A stretch of DNA of 64,000 bases from Tiliqua scincoides (lineage: Eukaryota > Chordata > Lepidosauria > Squamata > Scincidae): NCBI RefSeq assembly GCF_035046505.1, contig NC_089824.1, positions 50,595,274-50,659,273 on the forward strand. Reading direction: 5' to 3'. Below, piece after piece: positions 25,531-63,591 of this stretch (position 1 is its first letter; each line of letters starts with the position of its first letter). The translations under genes and the position numbers were made by a program. Below the pieces are notes generated by a model. It worked only from the letters and a program-made list of their open reading frames with translations, was not told where the DNA came from and did no database searches.

Positions 25531-25638
25531 AATCCTAGGCATGCCTACTCAGAAGCAAGTCCCTTAATGGCATGCCTATTCAGAAGCAAGTCCCTTAATG
25601 GCTTACTCCCATGAAAATGAGGCTAGGATTGTAGCCTT
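25531..25638. repeat. Short palindromic element with internal duplication
   Basis: Starts GCCCAATCCTAGGCATGCC and ends AGGCTAGGATTGTAGCC. The segment GCATGCCTACTCAGAAGCAA to CCCTTAATGG is present twice in tandem (period 32 bp), which lengthens the usual ~90-bp unit. Confidence 0.75.
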
Positions 25639-25652
25639 AACTGTTTTAAGTG

Positions 25653-25684
<32 letters not shown>

Positions 25685-26169
25685 GACTCACACACACAAA
25701 CTTTCCCTTTTATAAAAGTTAACTCTTCCTCTCCCCCCCACAACAACTTCATCAGTGGTGAATGATTATGGAGAGAGGGGCTAGCAAGCCTCAGCTTCAC
25801 AACAGAGAGTTTAAAGTTTGGATTCAATAAGGGGGAGGGAGGGCAAAAACAAGAAGGAAAGAGGAGATGGACTTAACCCTTTCAATGGCTTGAGAAACAA
25901 AGGTACAGCCTTCTGCAGGCTGCCTCTCTCTCTCTTTAAAAAGATCACTCTCCCCACTTCCCCACTCTGTCTAACTTCATCTGTGGGGAGATGGGAAGGG
26001 GATTAGCAAGTTGGGCTTTCCAATAGAGTGCTTGAAGTTTAAATACAGTAGAAAGGGGGGAAGGGAACAAGAAGGAAAGAGGAGATGGGCTCAGTTGTTT
26101 CAAATGACTGCTTCTCCCTCCCTCAGACGCTCCCTCCCACACACAGCTCATTGTCTCCTGCTCTGTCTT

Positions 26170-26460
26170 GGGTGCCACTCCAGAGATGCCTCCGTGGGCA
26201 CTGGTGCTGTCCAGAATGCGAGGGGGGCTGCTGATGGCTGCAGTGGCAATTGCCCTGCCCTGCCCTGCGCTTGGAGCTTCTGCAGCTGGGCAACAGCCTG
26301 AAGGAGCATGTGGAGCACACCCACAGGCAGCTGCCAACGCTCAGCAGCAGCCACAGCCTCCTCTCAGCAGAAGATCACTTGCTCCCTCCCTCCATTGTGA
26401 TTGGCTGGCTCACTTGCCCCCCTCGCTGCTTGCCTGCCCCGGAGATAAGGCAGGGCAATG
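26170..26460. other. GC-rich intergenic patch
   Basis: Locally GC-rich, rich in CAG/CTG words, open in several frames on both strands, with no protein family resemblance. I regard it as repeat-derived or unclassified and not as a gene. Confidence 0.4.
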
Positions 26461-27410
26461 ATTCAGGCTGCTTTTCTGGGAAGAAATTTTTTGCCTTAGA
26501 GTATTTACAGTACTTTATATCTGTGTACCAGGCAACTGTTCTAAACAGAAACAGGCTAACTACCCTAGAAACATCTTGCTAAACCCATTATCGATGGAAA
26601 GATGGGCTAGTCATCAAACACTGGACTTTTTCCCAAGGACAGATGTGTGTGCCTGAGCGAGACTCTCCCCCCACAAACAGTTATCTCAACTAAGGTCATC
26701 ACAGAAGAGACATCAGATGGTAGCTGCTAAAAATGATGTGCAGGATATGGATGCTGGAGATATATGGCTTTTTTTTTCACACACATAGACTATAGCACTG
26801 TTGGGATTGTGTTTAATATTGGTACAAGTTTGTGTCCCAGCATCTAGAGACTTGAAGGAGGTTGACAGAACCATTTCTAGACATTTATAACCAATAGAAA
26901 GACTGATGGCTTTCTAAAAGCCCATGCCTGTGCATTTCTCCTCAAAACTAAGCTGCATGGAGTTCAGTGGGGTTTACTCCCAGGAAAGTGTGCATAGGTA
27001 AAATGTGTTATTTAGAAAGCAGATAAGTGAAATAAATATTAATGTTCTCATTTCTAACAATTTATAGCAGAATCAACACATAAATTATATAGAAGAATGA
27101 GGAAAAATATGAGATAATTTATCATGTATGCTAACTTAGGTTTACTTATGGTGTAGTACAGAGATTAGATGGTTAGGCCAAAGACTTTAAGAAAGAGAGA
27201 GGTTCTGAGGAGAAATTTTTAAAGAAATAAAGGAGGTAGTATTACAGAGGCATTGTGGGAGATGGTTCCAGGTATAGGGAGTAGAAGACAGTGATCTTAC
27301 CATAGCTGAGAGCAATTGAGAGAGCAAAGGTCATAGACAGGAATGCGATGGGATGTGAGAGCAGAGAGAAAGGCAGATGCTGCAAAGATTGATAGAATTG
27401 GGCCCTGAAG
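26461..27410. other. Intergenic, one short palindromic-element remnant
   Basis: Near 26925-27000 AGCCCATGCC..GTGGGGTTTACTCCCAGGAA is a decayed half of the ~90-bp palindromic family. The remainder shows nothing recognisable. Confidence 0.45.
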
Positions 27411-27411
27411 T

Positions 27412-27637
27412 CAGTAGCATAGCTAGAGTGGGGAGCAAAATGGTAAGGCACTGCAATGCGCTGTGTAAGAGGCCCCTCCCACTTGCTATTGGAGCCATTC
27501 TGGACAGTGATGGCAACGCAGACACCCGCTGGTGCTGTCGCTGCTCAGAATGGCTCTGATGGTGAGTGGGAGGGGCTTATACAGCACACTGTGGTGCCCA
27601 CATTACTTACCATTTTGTCCCCCATAACTAAACTACT
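27412..27637. repeat. Short foldback element
   Basis: The left end AGTAGCATAGCTAGAGTGGGGAGC...ATGGTAAG is the rough reverse complement of the right end CTTACCATTTTGTCCCCCAT.AACTA. GC-rich centre, no coding capacity. The ends resemble those of the hAT at 47175. Confidence 0.6.
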
Positions 27638-27641
27638 AAGG

Positions 27642-28739
27642 CAGTGTTTCTCAAACTGTGGGTCAGGACCCACTAGGTGGGTTGAGAGTCAATTTCAGGT
27701 GGGTCCCCATTCATTAAATGTGTATTTTATTTTTAATATATCAGACTTGATGCTACCATGGTATGTGACTGCATTAGAGGAAATGTGAGAGAACTGTACT
27801 TCTAACAGGCAATGTGTTTCTCAAACTGTGGGTCAGGACTCACTCAATGTCAGTGTTTCTCAAACTGTGGGTCGCGAGCCAATTTCAGGTGGGTCCCCAT
27901 TTGCTTCAATATTTTATTTTTAATATATTAGACTTGATGCCACCCTGGTAGGTGACTGCATTTGGGGAAATGTCACAGACCTGTACTTTTAAAAAGCTAC
28001 TATGTATATGCTTTTAACAATAGTCAATGAGACTTATTCCTGGATAAGTGTGGCTACGATTGCAGCCTAGGACTGGCAAAAATTTTCCTGTTTGATGATG
28101 TAACTTCCAGTCATGACATCACTTCTTGTGGGTCCTGACAGATTCCCATTCTAAAAAGTCGGTCCCAGTGCTAAATGTGTGAGAACCACTGGGCTATAGA
28201 TTAATTTGCTTTTAACAATGATAGTCAATGGGGCTTATTCCCAGGTAAGTGTGATTCCCAGCCTTTGGGATGTTTGGGGATTTTTTTTTTTTAATCAGCA
28301 ACTGCTTGGGAGGATTACAAGCATTCTTTATTTTAAATATTTTTTAAACTTATACTTACTGTGAACTTTAAATTTACTTAGGGCGCAATCCTAACCCCTT
28401 ATGTCAGTGCTTTCCAGCACTGGCATAGCTGTGCCTGTGGTAAATGTGCTGCATCCTGCAGTTGGTTGTCACTCACAGAGGCCTCCTCAAAGTAAGGGAA
28501 TGTTTGTTCCCTTACCTCAGAGCTGCATTGCCCTTATGTCAGTGCTGGAACATACTGACATAAGGGGTTAGGATTGCACCCTGACATAATATGATTTCAT
28601 TTTGTTGTATGGGAGGTGTTAAAAATGATGTCACTTCTGGCCATGACATCACTTCCAGGTTATGACATCACTTCTGGTGGGTCACAATAGATTGTCATTC
28701 TAAAAGTGAGTCCCAGTGCTAAACGTATGAGAACCACTG
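27642..28739 (+). mobile_element. Cluster of truncated hAT copies (forward)
   Basis: CAGTGTTTCTCAAACTGTGG starts at 27642 and again at 27851, with a variant at 27810. Right ends of the type GAGAACCACTG lie at 28191 and 28739. Shared interior words include ACTTGATGC.ACC.TGGTA and TGACATCACTTC. The arrangement is tandem and nested, so individual TSDs cannot be paired. A 201-bp palindromic element interrupts it at 28381. Confidence 0.75.
28381..28581. mobile_element. Palindromic short element, 201 bp
   Basis: GGGCGCAATCCTAACCCCTT at the left and AAGGGGTTAGGATTGCACCC at the right form near-perfect terminal repeats, extended by ATGTCAGTGCT / AGT.CTGACAT. Preceded by TTA and followed by TGA. Sister copies are at 33674 and 36102. 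Confidence 0.88.
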
Positions 28740-28769
28740 CTGTAGTCTACTCACATAAGCACCTTAGGA

Positions 28770-30470
28770 CAGTGGTTCTCAAACTATTTAGGGCCAGGCC
28801 CCACTTTTTATGAATGACAATTTGTTGGGACCCACTGGAAGTGATGTCATGACTGGCAGTGACATCATCAAGCAGGAAAATTTTCCTCAGCTGCAATCCT
28901 ACCCACATTTACCCAGGATTTCACATTGTTAAAAGCATATACATAGTATATGTATAGATCTGTACAGATCAATACATCTGGTATTCTCCCTTAGACAACT
29001 GCAGGAGAAATGCAGGGAACAACAGCAGCCACTCTTTATAGCCTTCATAGATCTCACGAAGGCCTTCGACCTGGTCAGCAGGGATGGCCTCTTCAAGATT
29101 CTCCCCAAGACTGGATGTCCACCCAGGCTCCTCAGCATAATCAGATCCTTCCACAATGACATGAAGGGCACTGTTGTCTTCGATGGCCTTTGGGATGGCC
29201 ATCAGACCCCTTAGACATCCGAAGCAGCGTGAAGCAGGGCTGTGTTCTTGCACCAACCTTGTTTGGGATTTTCTTCGCTGTACTGCTGAAGCAGGCCTTT
29301 GGAACTGCAACAGAAGTCATCTATCTCCAGACCAGATCATACGGAAAGCTCTTCAACCTCTCCAGACTGAGAGCAAAGTCCAAAGTCCAGCTGAAATGTC
29401 TTCGTGACTTCCTCTTTGCCGACGATGCAGCTGTCACTACCCACTCTGCCAAAGATCTCCAGCAGCTCATGGATTGTTTTAGCAAGGCCTGCCAAGATTT
29501 TGGACTGACGATCAGCCTGAAGAAAACACAGGTCATGGTTCAGGATGTGGACTCACCTCCCTGGATTACAATCTCTGCACATGAACTGGAGGTTGTCCAT
29601 GACTTTGTGTACCTTGGCTCAACGATCTCTGACACTCTTTCTCTCGATACCGAGCTAAACAAACGCATTGGTAAAGCAGCTACCCCGTTTTCCAGACTCA
29701 CAAAGAGAGTCTGGTCCAACAAAAAGCTGATGGAACATACCAAGATCCAGGACTACAGAGCTTGCGTCCTGAGTACACTTCTGTACTGCAGCGAGTCATG
29801 GACTCTTCGCTCACAACAGGAGAGGAAACGGAACGCTTTCCACATGCGCTGCCTCCGACGCATTCTTGGCATCACCTGGCAGGACAAAGTTCCAAACAAC
29901 ACAGTCCTGGAACAAGCTGGAATCCCTAGCATGTATGCACTGTGTTGCATACAGAGACGCCTGAAACAGAGACGCCTGTGTTGGCTCGGTCATGTCGTGA
30001 GAATGGATGATGGCCGGATCCCAAAGGATCTCCTCTATGGAGAACTCGTGCAAGGAAAGCACCCTACAGGTAGACCACAACTGCGATACAAGGACATCTG
30101 CAAGAGGGATCTGAAGGCCTTAGGAGTGGACCTCAACAAGTGGGAAACCCTGGCCTCTGAGCGGCCCGCTTGGAGGCAGGCTGTGCAGCATGGCCTTTCC
30201 CAGTTTGAAGAGACACTTGGCCAACAGACTGAGGCAAAGAAGGAAGGCCCATAGCCAGGGAGACAGACCAGGGACAGACTGCACTTGCTCCCAGTTTGGA
30301 AGGGATGGTCACTCCTGAATTGGCCTTTTCAGTCACACTAGACGCTGTTCCAGAACCACCTTTCAGAGCACGATACCATAGTCTTTCGAGACTGAAGGCT
30401 GCCAACTGTACAGATCTGCAACATTTCCCCAAATGCAGTCACATACCATGGTAGCATCAAGTCTAATATA
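28770..30470 (-). mobile_element. hAT copy in reverse, split by a LINE
   Basis: Starts CAGTGGTTCTCAAACTATTT at 28770 and carries the family's interior words in reverse (GACATCATCAAGCAGGAAAA, AAATGCAGTCACATACCATG). It is interrupted at 28971-30405 by LINE copy 2 and resumes to about 30470, where the end is lost. Confidence 0.7.
28971..30405 (+). mobile_element. 5'-truncated LINE, copy 2
   Basis: The flanking direct repeat CTGTACAGATC lies at 28960-28970 and 30406-30416. The sequence aligns with copy 1 from the GGTATTCTCCCTTAGACAAC region to the shared tail. The RT frame is open from 29190 to 30254 (354 codons) with SSVKQGCVLAPTLFG and the FADD box. A short rearrangement near 29187-29205 puts the upstream part in another frame. 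A 9-base deletion near 30235 and a base change end the frame early, so the C-terminal finger is lost. It inserted into the hAT copy at 28770. Confidence 0.9.
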
Positions 30471-30578
30471 GGTATATTGAAGATAAAATTAGGAAGCTTT
30501 TTGCCTGATCTGCCTATCCTGAGAGGAGGAGCTACTCACCTGAGGAAGACTGACTTCACCATGGAGAACCTACTGGAG

Positions 30579-31416
30579 CAATTCTCACACATTTAGCACT
30601 GGGATCTACTTTTTAGAATGAGAATCTGTCAGGGCCTGCTGGAAGTGATGGCATGACCAGAAGTGACATCATCAAGCAGGGAAATTTTTAGGAATCCTAG
30701 GCTGCAATCTTACCCATACTTACCCAGGAGTAAGTTCCATTTACTATCACTGTGAAAAGAATATACAGGTCCAGCCTCTTTATACACAAATTTAACTCAA
30801 CACGAATTGCCCCTGCAAATGAGAAGGAATGTGCTGATCCCTGGAAAAGGGGAAAATGCACCCTTTTAAAATCAGTTTAAAAAACTGAACAGACCTTTAA
30901 TAATAGCCTCCTTAATGAGGGGGGGGGGGGACAGCTGGCTGACAATCCATCAATCCTTCTCTCTCCAGGTGACCCCTCCCTTTCCCCTGAGCACATGAAA
31001 GAAAGGTGATCACTTTGCATTGGTGAAGGGAGGGGTTGAGGGAAGCTCCTTTCTAAGCTCTTGGAAGAGGACTGATTGATGGATTGTCTTCTTAATGACT
31101 CTTACCTGACATCACAAAGGTCAGCAAGGCTGTTTTTAAATCACCAGAGCAAAGAAACCGTTCTTTAAATTGATTTGCTATAGTTCATTTTTTGCCATCC
31201 ACATGAGTGCTTGGAACCCACAAGAATGTTGAGGCTCAACCTGTACATAGTAGCCTGCGAAGAGTCCAGAGCGGTAGCATTTCCCCAGATGCAGTCACAT
31301 ACCATAGTAGCATCAAGTCTACTATATGAAAAATGAAATAGTAAAATGAATGGGGTCCCACCTGAAATTAGCTGGTGACCCACCTAGTGGGTCCCCACCC
31401 AGTTTGAGAAACACTG
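30579..31416 (-). mobile_element. hAT copy in reverse, split by a Tigger-like element
   Basis: Starts CAATTCTCACACATTTAGC and ends CCCAGTTTGAGAAACACTG. The flanks TACTGGAG and CGCTGGAG share 6 of 8 bases, a worn TSD. The interior matches the copies at 27642-28770. The Tigger-like insertion 30766-31243 splits it. Confidence 0.72.
30766..31243 (+). mobile_element. Tigger-like non-autonomous element, copy A (478 bp)
   Basis: Starts CAGGTCCAGCCTCTTTATAC; its reverse complement starts CAGGTTGAGCCTC. A TA dinucleotide lies on both sides (30764-30765 and 31244-31245), as for Tc1/mariner-pogo elements. Conserved interior: AATTGCCCCTGCAAATGAGA and GTGATCACTTTGCATTGGTG. Copies B (36651) and C (62832, reversed) match closely. 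Confidence 0.88.
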
Positions 31417-32017
31417 CGCTGGAGAAGCATCATCATCATCACCATATATGTAGACGTCAGGCAAATGTCTGTGCGGATGAGGATTTACCAGCTGATAAGG
31501 GGGGGGCGGGAAGGAGCGCGCGCCATGCTCTCTGGTGTTCTGCGGCAGTGCCGCCCGCCCACCGCAGTGAAAAGGGGGCGGGGCCGGTTCTCCGGAGGGC
31601 GCTTCCAGTCGGGCGGCCGGCCGGCCGGCCGGGAAGGGAGCGGCTCGCGTGAGGGGCAGGCGGCCGCGCGCCGCGAGACCCTGACGGGCGGGAGGATGCG
31701 GGCGGCGGCTGCCCGTGGGCGGGGGAGACCCGGAGCTCAGCCGCAGCGGCAGCCGCGCCCCGTCACGCGCCGTCAGGCGCTGCGCCGAGGGGGTCCCTCA
31801 GCCTGAGGTGGTTCCCTCACCTGCGTCATGCGGCGCCCGCCCTCGCCCGCCGCCCCCCGGCTGCCCTTCACCTGACGCCTCCGCGCCCAGTGGGCATCCT
31901 CCGCCCGCGGCAGGCGCTGCCGCCTCCAGCGCTGCCCGTGCTTCCTGCTGCAAGGCTTCTGCCCGCGCCGCGCCCTGGAACCGCCGCTGCCGGGGAGCGA
32001 CTGCGAGGGCGCGGAGG

Positions 32018-58253
<26,236 letters not shown>

Positions 58254-58769
58254 TGGACCACAGAATAAACTTTTGGATGAAAAATTTTAATAACTGGAAA
58301 ATACTTGTTAAAGGACCCAAATAAGTTCTTTCTGATGATTTGGAAGAAGAAATCAAATGATGATGAGGTGTGTGACCATGTGTCAGTTGGTGAAAAGAAA
58401 TCCCAGTGGCTGCTACTTGAAATGTTTACATCATGAAACTAACAAATATTTAAGCCTTTGTTCAATTATTGTTTCTCTGCCTAAAGCCACTCATCTCTAC
58501 TTTTAAAGGAACAGATCTGTAGCTTTGTTTGGAAGTCAGGAAAAGCATCATCTCCCTGGAAATGTGCTTTTGACAAAGTAATTAAAAATTAAGGCTTTTT
58601 GTATTTTTAATGTTTATGTAAATAATTAATGTGAATTCAAATATGACAGTGTTCAAGGCTTCTGCATGCGCTTAAGAGTAATGTTCTCAGTCTCTCCAGG
58701 ATTTTATTTATTGGCATGAGAAAACATGTAAGCAGTTGATTCTGGACAGAGGCTCTGCCTTGTTCTAAT

Positions 58770-59238
58770 GAAGGACCTGCAGGGGAGGGACTGCAGCGGA
58801 TGGACAGAGTGAATAGAGAGATGCTCTTTACGCTGTCACATAGCACCAGAACCAGGGGACATCCACTAAAATTGAGTGTTGGGAGAGTTAGAACAGACAA
58901 AAGAAAATATTTCTTTACTCAGCGTGTGGTTGGTCTGTGGAACTCCTTGCCACAGGATGTGGTGGCGGCATCTGGCCTGGACTCCTTTAAAAGGGGATTG
59001 GACATGTTTCTGGAGGAAAAATCCATTACAGGTTACAAGCCATGATGTGTATGTGCAACCTCCTGATTTTAGAAATGTGCTATGTCAGAATGCCAGATGC
59101 AAGGGAGGGCACCAGGATGAGGTCTCTTGTTATCTGGTGTGCTCCCTGCGGCATTTGGTGGGCTGCTGTGAGATACAGGAAGCTGGACTAAATGGGCCTA
59201 TGGCCTGATCCAGTGGGGCTGTTCTTATGTTCTTATGA
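58770..59238 (+). mobile_element. CR1 LINE 3' fragment in the 3' UTR
   Basis: Encodes VGLWNSLPQDVVAASGLDSF and KRGLDMFLEEKSITGYKP (frame 58800-59045), followed by the CR1 3' UTR (GAAGCTGGACTAAATGGGCC) and the repeated 8-mer tail GTTCTTATGTTCTTATGA. Better preserved than the copy at 10026. Sense orientation. Confidence 0.92.
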
Positions 59239-61285
59239 CCTCTTTATACATGTTGGCTAGCTATGACTATACTGCTAGGTTTGAGCTACAAATCTCTGAT
59301 AAGTCTATAGATATAATTTTGCCACTAACCTTTCTAGGAACAATCTTTTAATTTTGAATCTGTATTACTGGAGCAATGATAAAATTCCTGGATTGTGCTT
59401 GAAGCAATATAATTTGTGCATATTGCATGTATATTATGGGAATCTACCATGGATGCTTCATTTCATTATGGTCCTTACCTCATGCCACTAAGTGTCAGAT
59501 TTATGCCTAATGGTTACTGTGTCTGTAATGGTTACTGTGTAGACTTCTTTGAACAGCACCTTTATCTATCATCATTAGAAGATGAATGCTAGTTTTAATA
59601 ACTGGGGGGATGGGAATGACTTCTTAAGAACAATGTGGAATACTCAGAAGTATTTGCAATTGGTACATCTTCACTCTCACCAAAGTCAGTGTATCTGGAC
59701 TTAGCAGAAGACAGAATGGTTTGAAAAGCTTCCATACAATGTAAGTTATCCTTTCATTTGCGTAATGGGATTTGAGCATATGGAAATGATAGCATAAGGT
59801 TGTTGTACACAGAAATCCAAATTGAATCCAGATTTTGCAGATTGCACATGTCATACATAAAATGGTCATTATCTTACTGTTGAGCCTTTCTTCCGCATGC
59901 GGTTGTATATCTGAACCGTGCAAAATATAACTTATTTCTGCACTGCTTCTTAGGATACAGCTCAGTAATTGCCAATTTGTGTTTAATCCCCCTTCACTTC
60001 CTGAAGCAAGTTAAAATTCTTACCTCCAAAATTTCTAAAAAGGGTGAGGATGATTCCCCACTTCCTGGGTTTATTCTGATCCGTTTTGTGGTGCACAAAG
60101 CATGCAAACTGGAGTCTGTGTGTTCATCCATTTTATAGTGTAGGTGAGACTTGCCTGGTTATACCATCTTCTTGAATACTGTACTTTAATACATATTTTA
60201 TACCACTGCAGTTAGTAACACATTGTTTTTATGGTATAATTTGAAACACAGGAATTTAGATATTGAATTGAATGTACTTGTTTTTCTGATTATTGCCAAG
60301 ATTCAGTACTGTGAGAACCAAAGAATTGCTCATTTTCCTTTGTGGAATGGTAAGGGTTTTGCTAAACTTTTACAGCAGGCACTAAAAGAATAGAGATAAA
60401 TGAGCTTATTTGTATCCTGGGTTTGTTTCTCTGCAGATGTGTTGCATTTCTTTGATTAAAATATTGCTTGTTCTTAACTCTTGTTCAGAACCTCAACATA
60501 ACATTTTATTGCTCTGTATTAGATGTTAAAGGAGATACTTATCATACTAGATACTTTGCACAGTTTTAAAACATGTTAGGCGCTATACAAAAACAGACAG
60601 TTCCTGTTCATGAACTTACAATTTTAGGAAGACCTTATATAAATGAAGCATGCAAAAGGTATTTATATTAATCTAGATTTCCACATTAGATTGAATCACA
60701 GGACAATGAAGGCTTAAACCATGACACACCGCCCACTTCAATTCATTTATAGACTTTTGAGGATAAATAAGCTATCATGTATTGTACTGTCCTGATTTTG
60801 TCCAGCCAATGTATTTGATGAAAAAGCTTAACTTTTCGATGTTGCTAGCTTGTGTAACTTTTTATAAAGGGGTGTGTATGAATATATGTATGTATGTTAT
60901 GCCTATGGGCATAAAATGATGTTTTTAACCTGTCAGAAAATATAATCCCAAACTATGATGTGCAATTTTTTCTGCTTGAACACACCATTCTATAGCAGAT
61001 CTTAATATGCCATGTGCCTTTAAAGTAGCTTACAAGTGGAACTGGGAGCCATGCACATTCCTTATCCATGACCCCTTATTGTAAAACCATTGAAAAGCTG
61101 AATTTGTTCTCCAGCTTCTGGCACTTTGCAATTGGAAAATCACAGTCTAAATTAGAGGAATTTTTAAGATTAAAAGTACATTTATAATTAAACCAAGCAA
61201 TAGCAATCATGTAATTAATGAAGACCATTTGGAATATTAACATTCATTTGAGGTTTTCCCTGGTCCTTCCGCCCCATACATAAAT

Positions 61286-61743
61286 CAAGGCTTTTCAAAC
61301 TGGGGTGTCACAACGCCTCAGCCTGGGGATCCTGGCCTCTGCCCCCTTAAGGGGTGGGGGCAGCAAGGAGGCAGGGACATGATCTCCAGGATGGCAGGGG
61401 CTTGGCTGTACTTACCAGAGCCTCCTGCAGCCTCCTGTGGGGAGCCCTGTGCAACAGACTGCAGGGCTCCCCAAAGCTTAAGAAGTGAAAGTAATACGAT
61501 TCCAGTTTTGCAGAGGCAGGGTGTGATCACTCCACTTTCACTTCTTAAGCTGCGGGGAGCCCTGCAGACAGTCGCGCAGGGCTCCCCGTATCCCCGGGAG
61601 GCTGCAGGAGGCTCTGGTAAGTACAGCCAAGCCCCTGCAGCCCCCTGAGCGATGTGATCCTGGGGATCGCATCACTGCCTTCCCCCTGCCCCCACCAGGA
61701 CTTAGAGCGGCTCAAACTCTTCCAGAGAGTTTGAAAACCACTG
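61286..61743. mobile_element. hAT foldback element (458 bp)
   Basis: Starts CAAGGCTTTTCAAACTGGGG and ends GAGTTTGAAAACCACTG. The inside is an imperfect palindrome: GCAGGGCTCCCCAAAGCTTAAG..ACTTTC.. and its partner CACTTCTTAAGCTGCGGGGAGCC. The TSD is not convincing. Confidence 0.75.
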
Positions 61744-61956
61744 CTTAAAATTAAAATGTAAAACAATTGACTTAAATTTCATAAATTGTATTACTTTTTC
61801 TTATATTTATGAGTCTGATTTTTAATTCAGTAAAATATAATAGCTTGTGATTACATGCAGACTAAAGTGAATTGTTAAAGTATTTGCAGAACATCAAAGG
61901 AAGTGTACTTAATATTTTATTTTTCCAGATGTGAGATGCTCATTTAAATGCACTGA

Positions 61957-61962
61957 AATAAA
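61957..61962 (+). promoter_or_regulatory. B4GALT6: Candidate B4GALT6 distal poly(A) signal
   Basis: AATAAA in unique sequence with T/GT-rich DNA (TTTTGATTTTGC...TGTTTG) 30-60 bp downstream. No transcript evidence. Confidence 0.45.
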
Positions 61963-62293
61963 TGCTGGGAGTTGTATAGAATCATGCTGTGACCTTTTGA
62001 TTTTGCTCATTAATGTTTGTACTTTTTAAATTGTCTTTTTAAATACAGTGTCTTAAAAGTATTGGTGTCATGTCGTTTTTGAAATGGAGTTGGCATAATG
62101 GCAGTTCTGTAGTGCTATTGTCAGTTAAAGGGGTGTTTATGTATGATGACATACTGTTTATGTATGATGACATTTTATCAAAATACACCTGAACAATTTT
62201 TATAAATGTAAGTTTTATACTTAAAGCATATGTGGAAAGATGCTTCAGATAAGATAAACTTTTATTTATGTTGTCTTAGTTTTGAGTGGTTAA

Positions 62294-62381
62294 CTATGGC
62301 TGGAGTCCTATACACACCTGGGAGTAAAGCCCATTCAACTCAGTGGTACTTATATTTGAGTAGACATGCATTGGATTGTGC
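62294..62381. repeat. Short palindromic element, ~90 bp
   Basis: GGCTGGAGTCCTATACACACC ... GCATTGGATTGTGCTG. A second, more decayed copy follows at about 62465-62552 (TTACTTCTGAGTAGACATGC..TAGGCTTGTGC). Confidence 0.7.
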
Positions 62382-62831
62382 TGTGAAAGTGCCTTTACTT
62401 ATTCAGCTCAGCTAATTTAACCATGGAATTCTTCTATACACAGGGCTATATATTTTCAATACCTTAGACTCAAATTACTTACTTAGGAGTAACTTCCCAT
62501 TGAAAGAAAGTGGATTTACTTCTGAGTAGACATGCATAGGCTTGTGCTGTTAGAATGCCTTTTCTTTTGCTGCTAGGATATTTATTGACTTTAGTGGAGA
62601 TAGAGATAAATGTGAGCAGTGTTCTGGGAGTTACTGTTCTCTCTGTTAACAACATACAGGTGAAAGTAGTATAAACCTCCAGAACAGGTTTTCTGGAGGG
62701 AAACCTTCAGAATTCATGCTTACAGCTTGCAGAGATTACAGGGAATCCCTATTCCCTAACAATTGACTCATTTTCTACCCCTCCTCTGCATTCAACAGCC
62801 CACATTGTGCAAATTGTGTTTGATAAAATTA

Positions 62832-63318
62832 CAGGTTGAGCCTCATTATTCCTGTGAGTTCCCTTCCAAGCACTCACGTGGATGGCAAAAAAATGTACTA
62901 TAGCAAATCAATTTAAAAAAAGTTTCTTTGCTCTGGTAATTTAAAAACAGTCTTGCTGACCTTTGTGATGTAAGATAAGAGTCATTAATCCATTAATCCA
63001 TCAGTCAGTTGTCCTCCAAGCTCAGAAAGGTGCTTCACTCAGCCCCTTCCTTCACCAATGCAAAGTGATCACCTTTCTTTTACTGCTCAGGGGGAAGCGA
63101 GGGGTTGCCTGGAGAGAGGATTCATGGATTGTCAGCCAGCTGTCCCCCCCACCCTCTCTCATATTAAGGAGGCTATTGTTAAAGGACTGTTAAGATTTTT
63201 TAACTGATTTTAAAGGGGTGCATTTTCCCCTTCTCCAGGGATCAGCACATTCCTTCTCATTTGCAGTGGCCATTTGCATTGAGTATAAAAAAATCTGTGT
63301 ATAACAAGGCTGGACCTG
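62832..63318 (-). mobile_element. Tigger-like non-autonomous element, copy C
   Basis: CAGGTTGAGCCTCATTATTC at the left; the reverse complement of its end is CAGGTCCAGCC. TA on both sides. The inverse of copies A and B. It lies between the ends of B4GALT6 and TTR. Confidence 0.88.
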
Positions 63319-63445
63319 TAGATGAAACTTGGGAATAGTAGCTACAATGATGAAGGGCTGAAGTGTGCTCCATAAGTTCTCTTTAACTAGAATGTGTATG
63401 CATATATAATACACATGCACACCATTGAAACTCTTTAGACAACTA

Positions 63446-63451
63446 TTTATT
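63446..63451 (-). promoter_or_regulatory. TTR: TTR poly(A) signal
   Basis: AATAAA on the minus strand, 141 bp after the TTR stop codon, consistent with the short TTR 3' UTR of other vertebrates. Confidence 0.8.
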
Positions 63452-63591
63452 GATGCATTTCAAAATGTTTTAGCCAAAATGTCAATTATTTATGCTGCTA
63501 TTGCAAACAAGTTATTGATTATACAAGTTAATCAAAATAATCCTACAAAAGTGGAAGAGTAGAGAGAACTTTGTAAGGGTAACCTGTAATC

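Larger units (their letters stand above)
24950..26170. repeat. Degenerate tandem repeats with a SINE inside
   Basis: Similar blocks recur: 24990-25070, 25725-25860 and 25945-26110. Each has a pyrimidine-rich stretch, CAACTTCAT(C/T), a GGGGAGA..AGGGG purine stretch and then AACAAGAAGGAAAGAGGAGA (the last shared exactly by 25845-25870 and 26068-26090). The last two units are about 220 bp apart. A (CT)n microsatellite lies at 25652-25679. No gene is seen. Confidence 0.55.
58254..61985 (+). other. B4GALT6: B4GALT6 3' UTR (probable extent)
   Basis: No splice-like or coding features after the stop. A CR1 fragment (58770-59238) and a hAT element (61286-61743) are embedded. The AATAAA at 58263 follows the stop too closely to be the main signal. 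AATAAA at 61957-61962 with a downstream T/GT-rich stretch is the best distal candidate, giving a UTR of about 3.7 kb. The extent is an inference. Confidence 0.5.
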
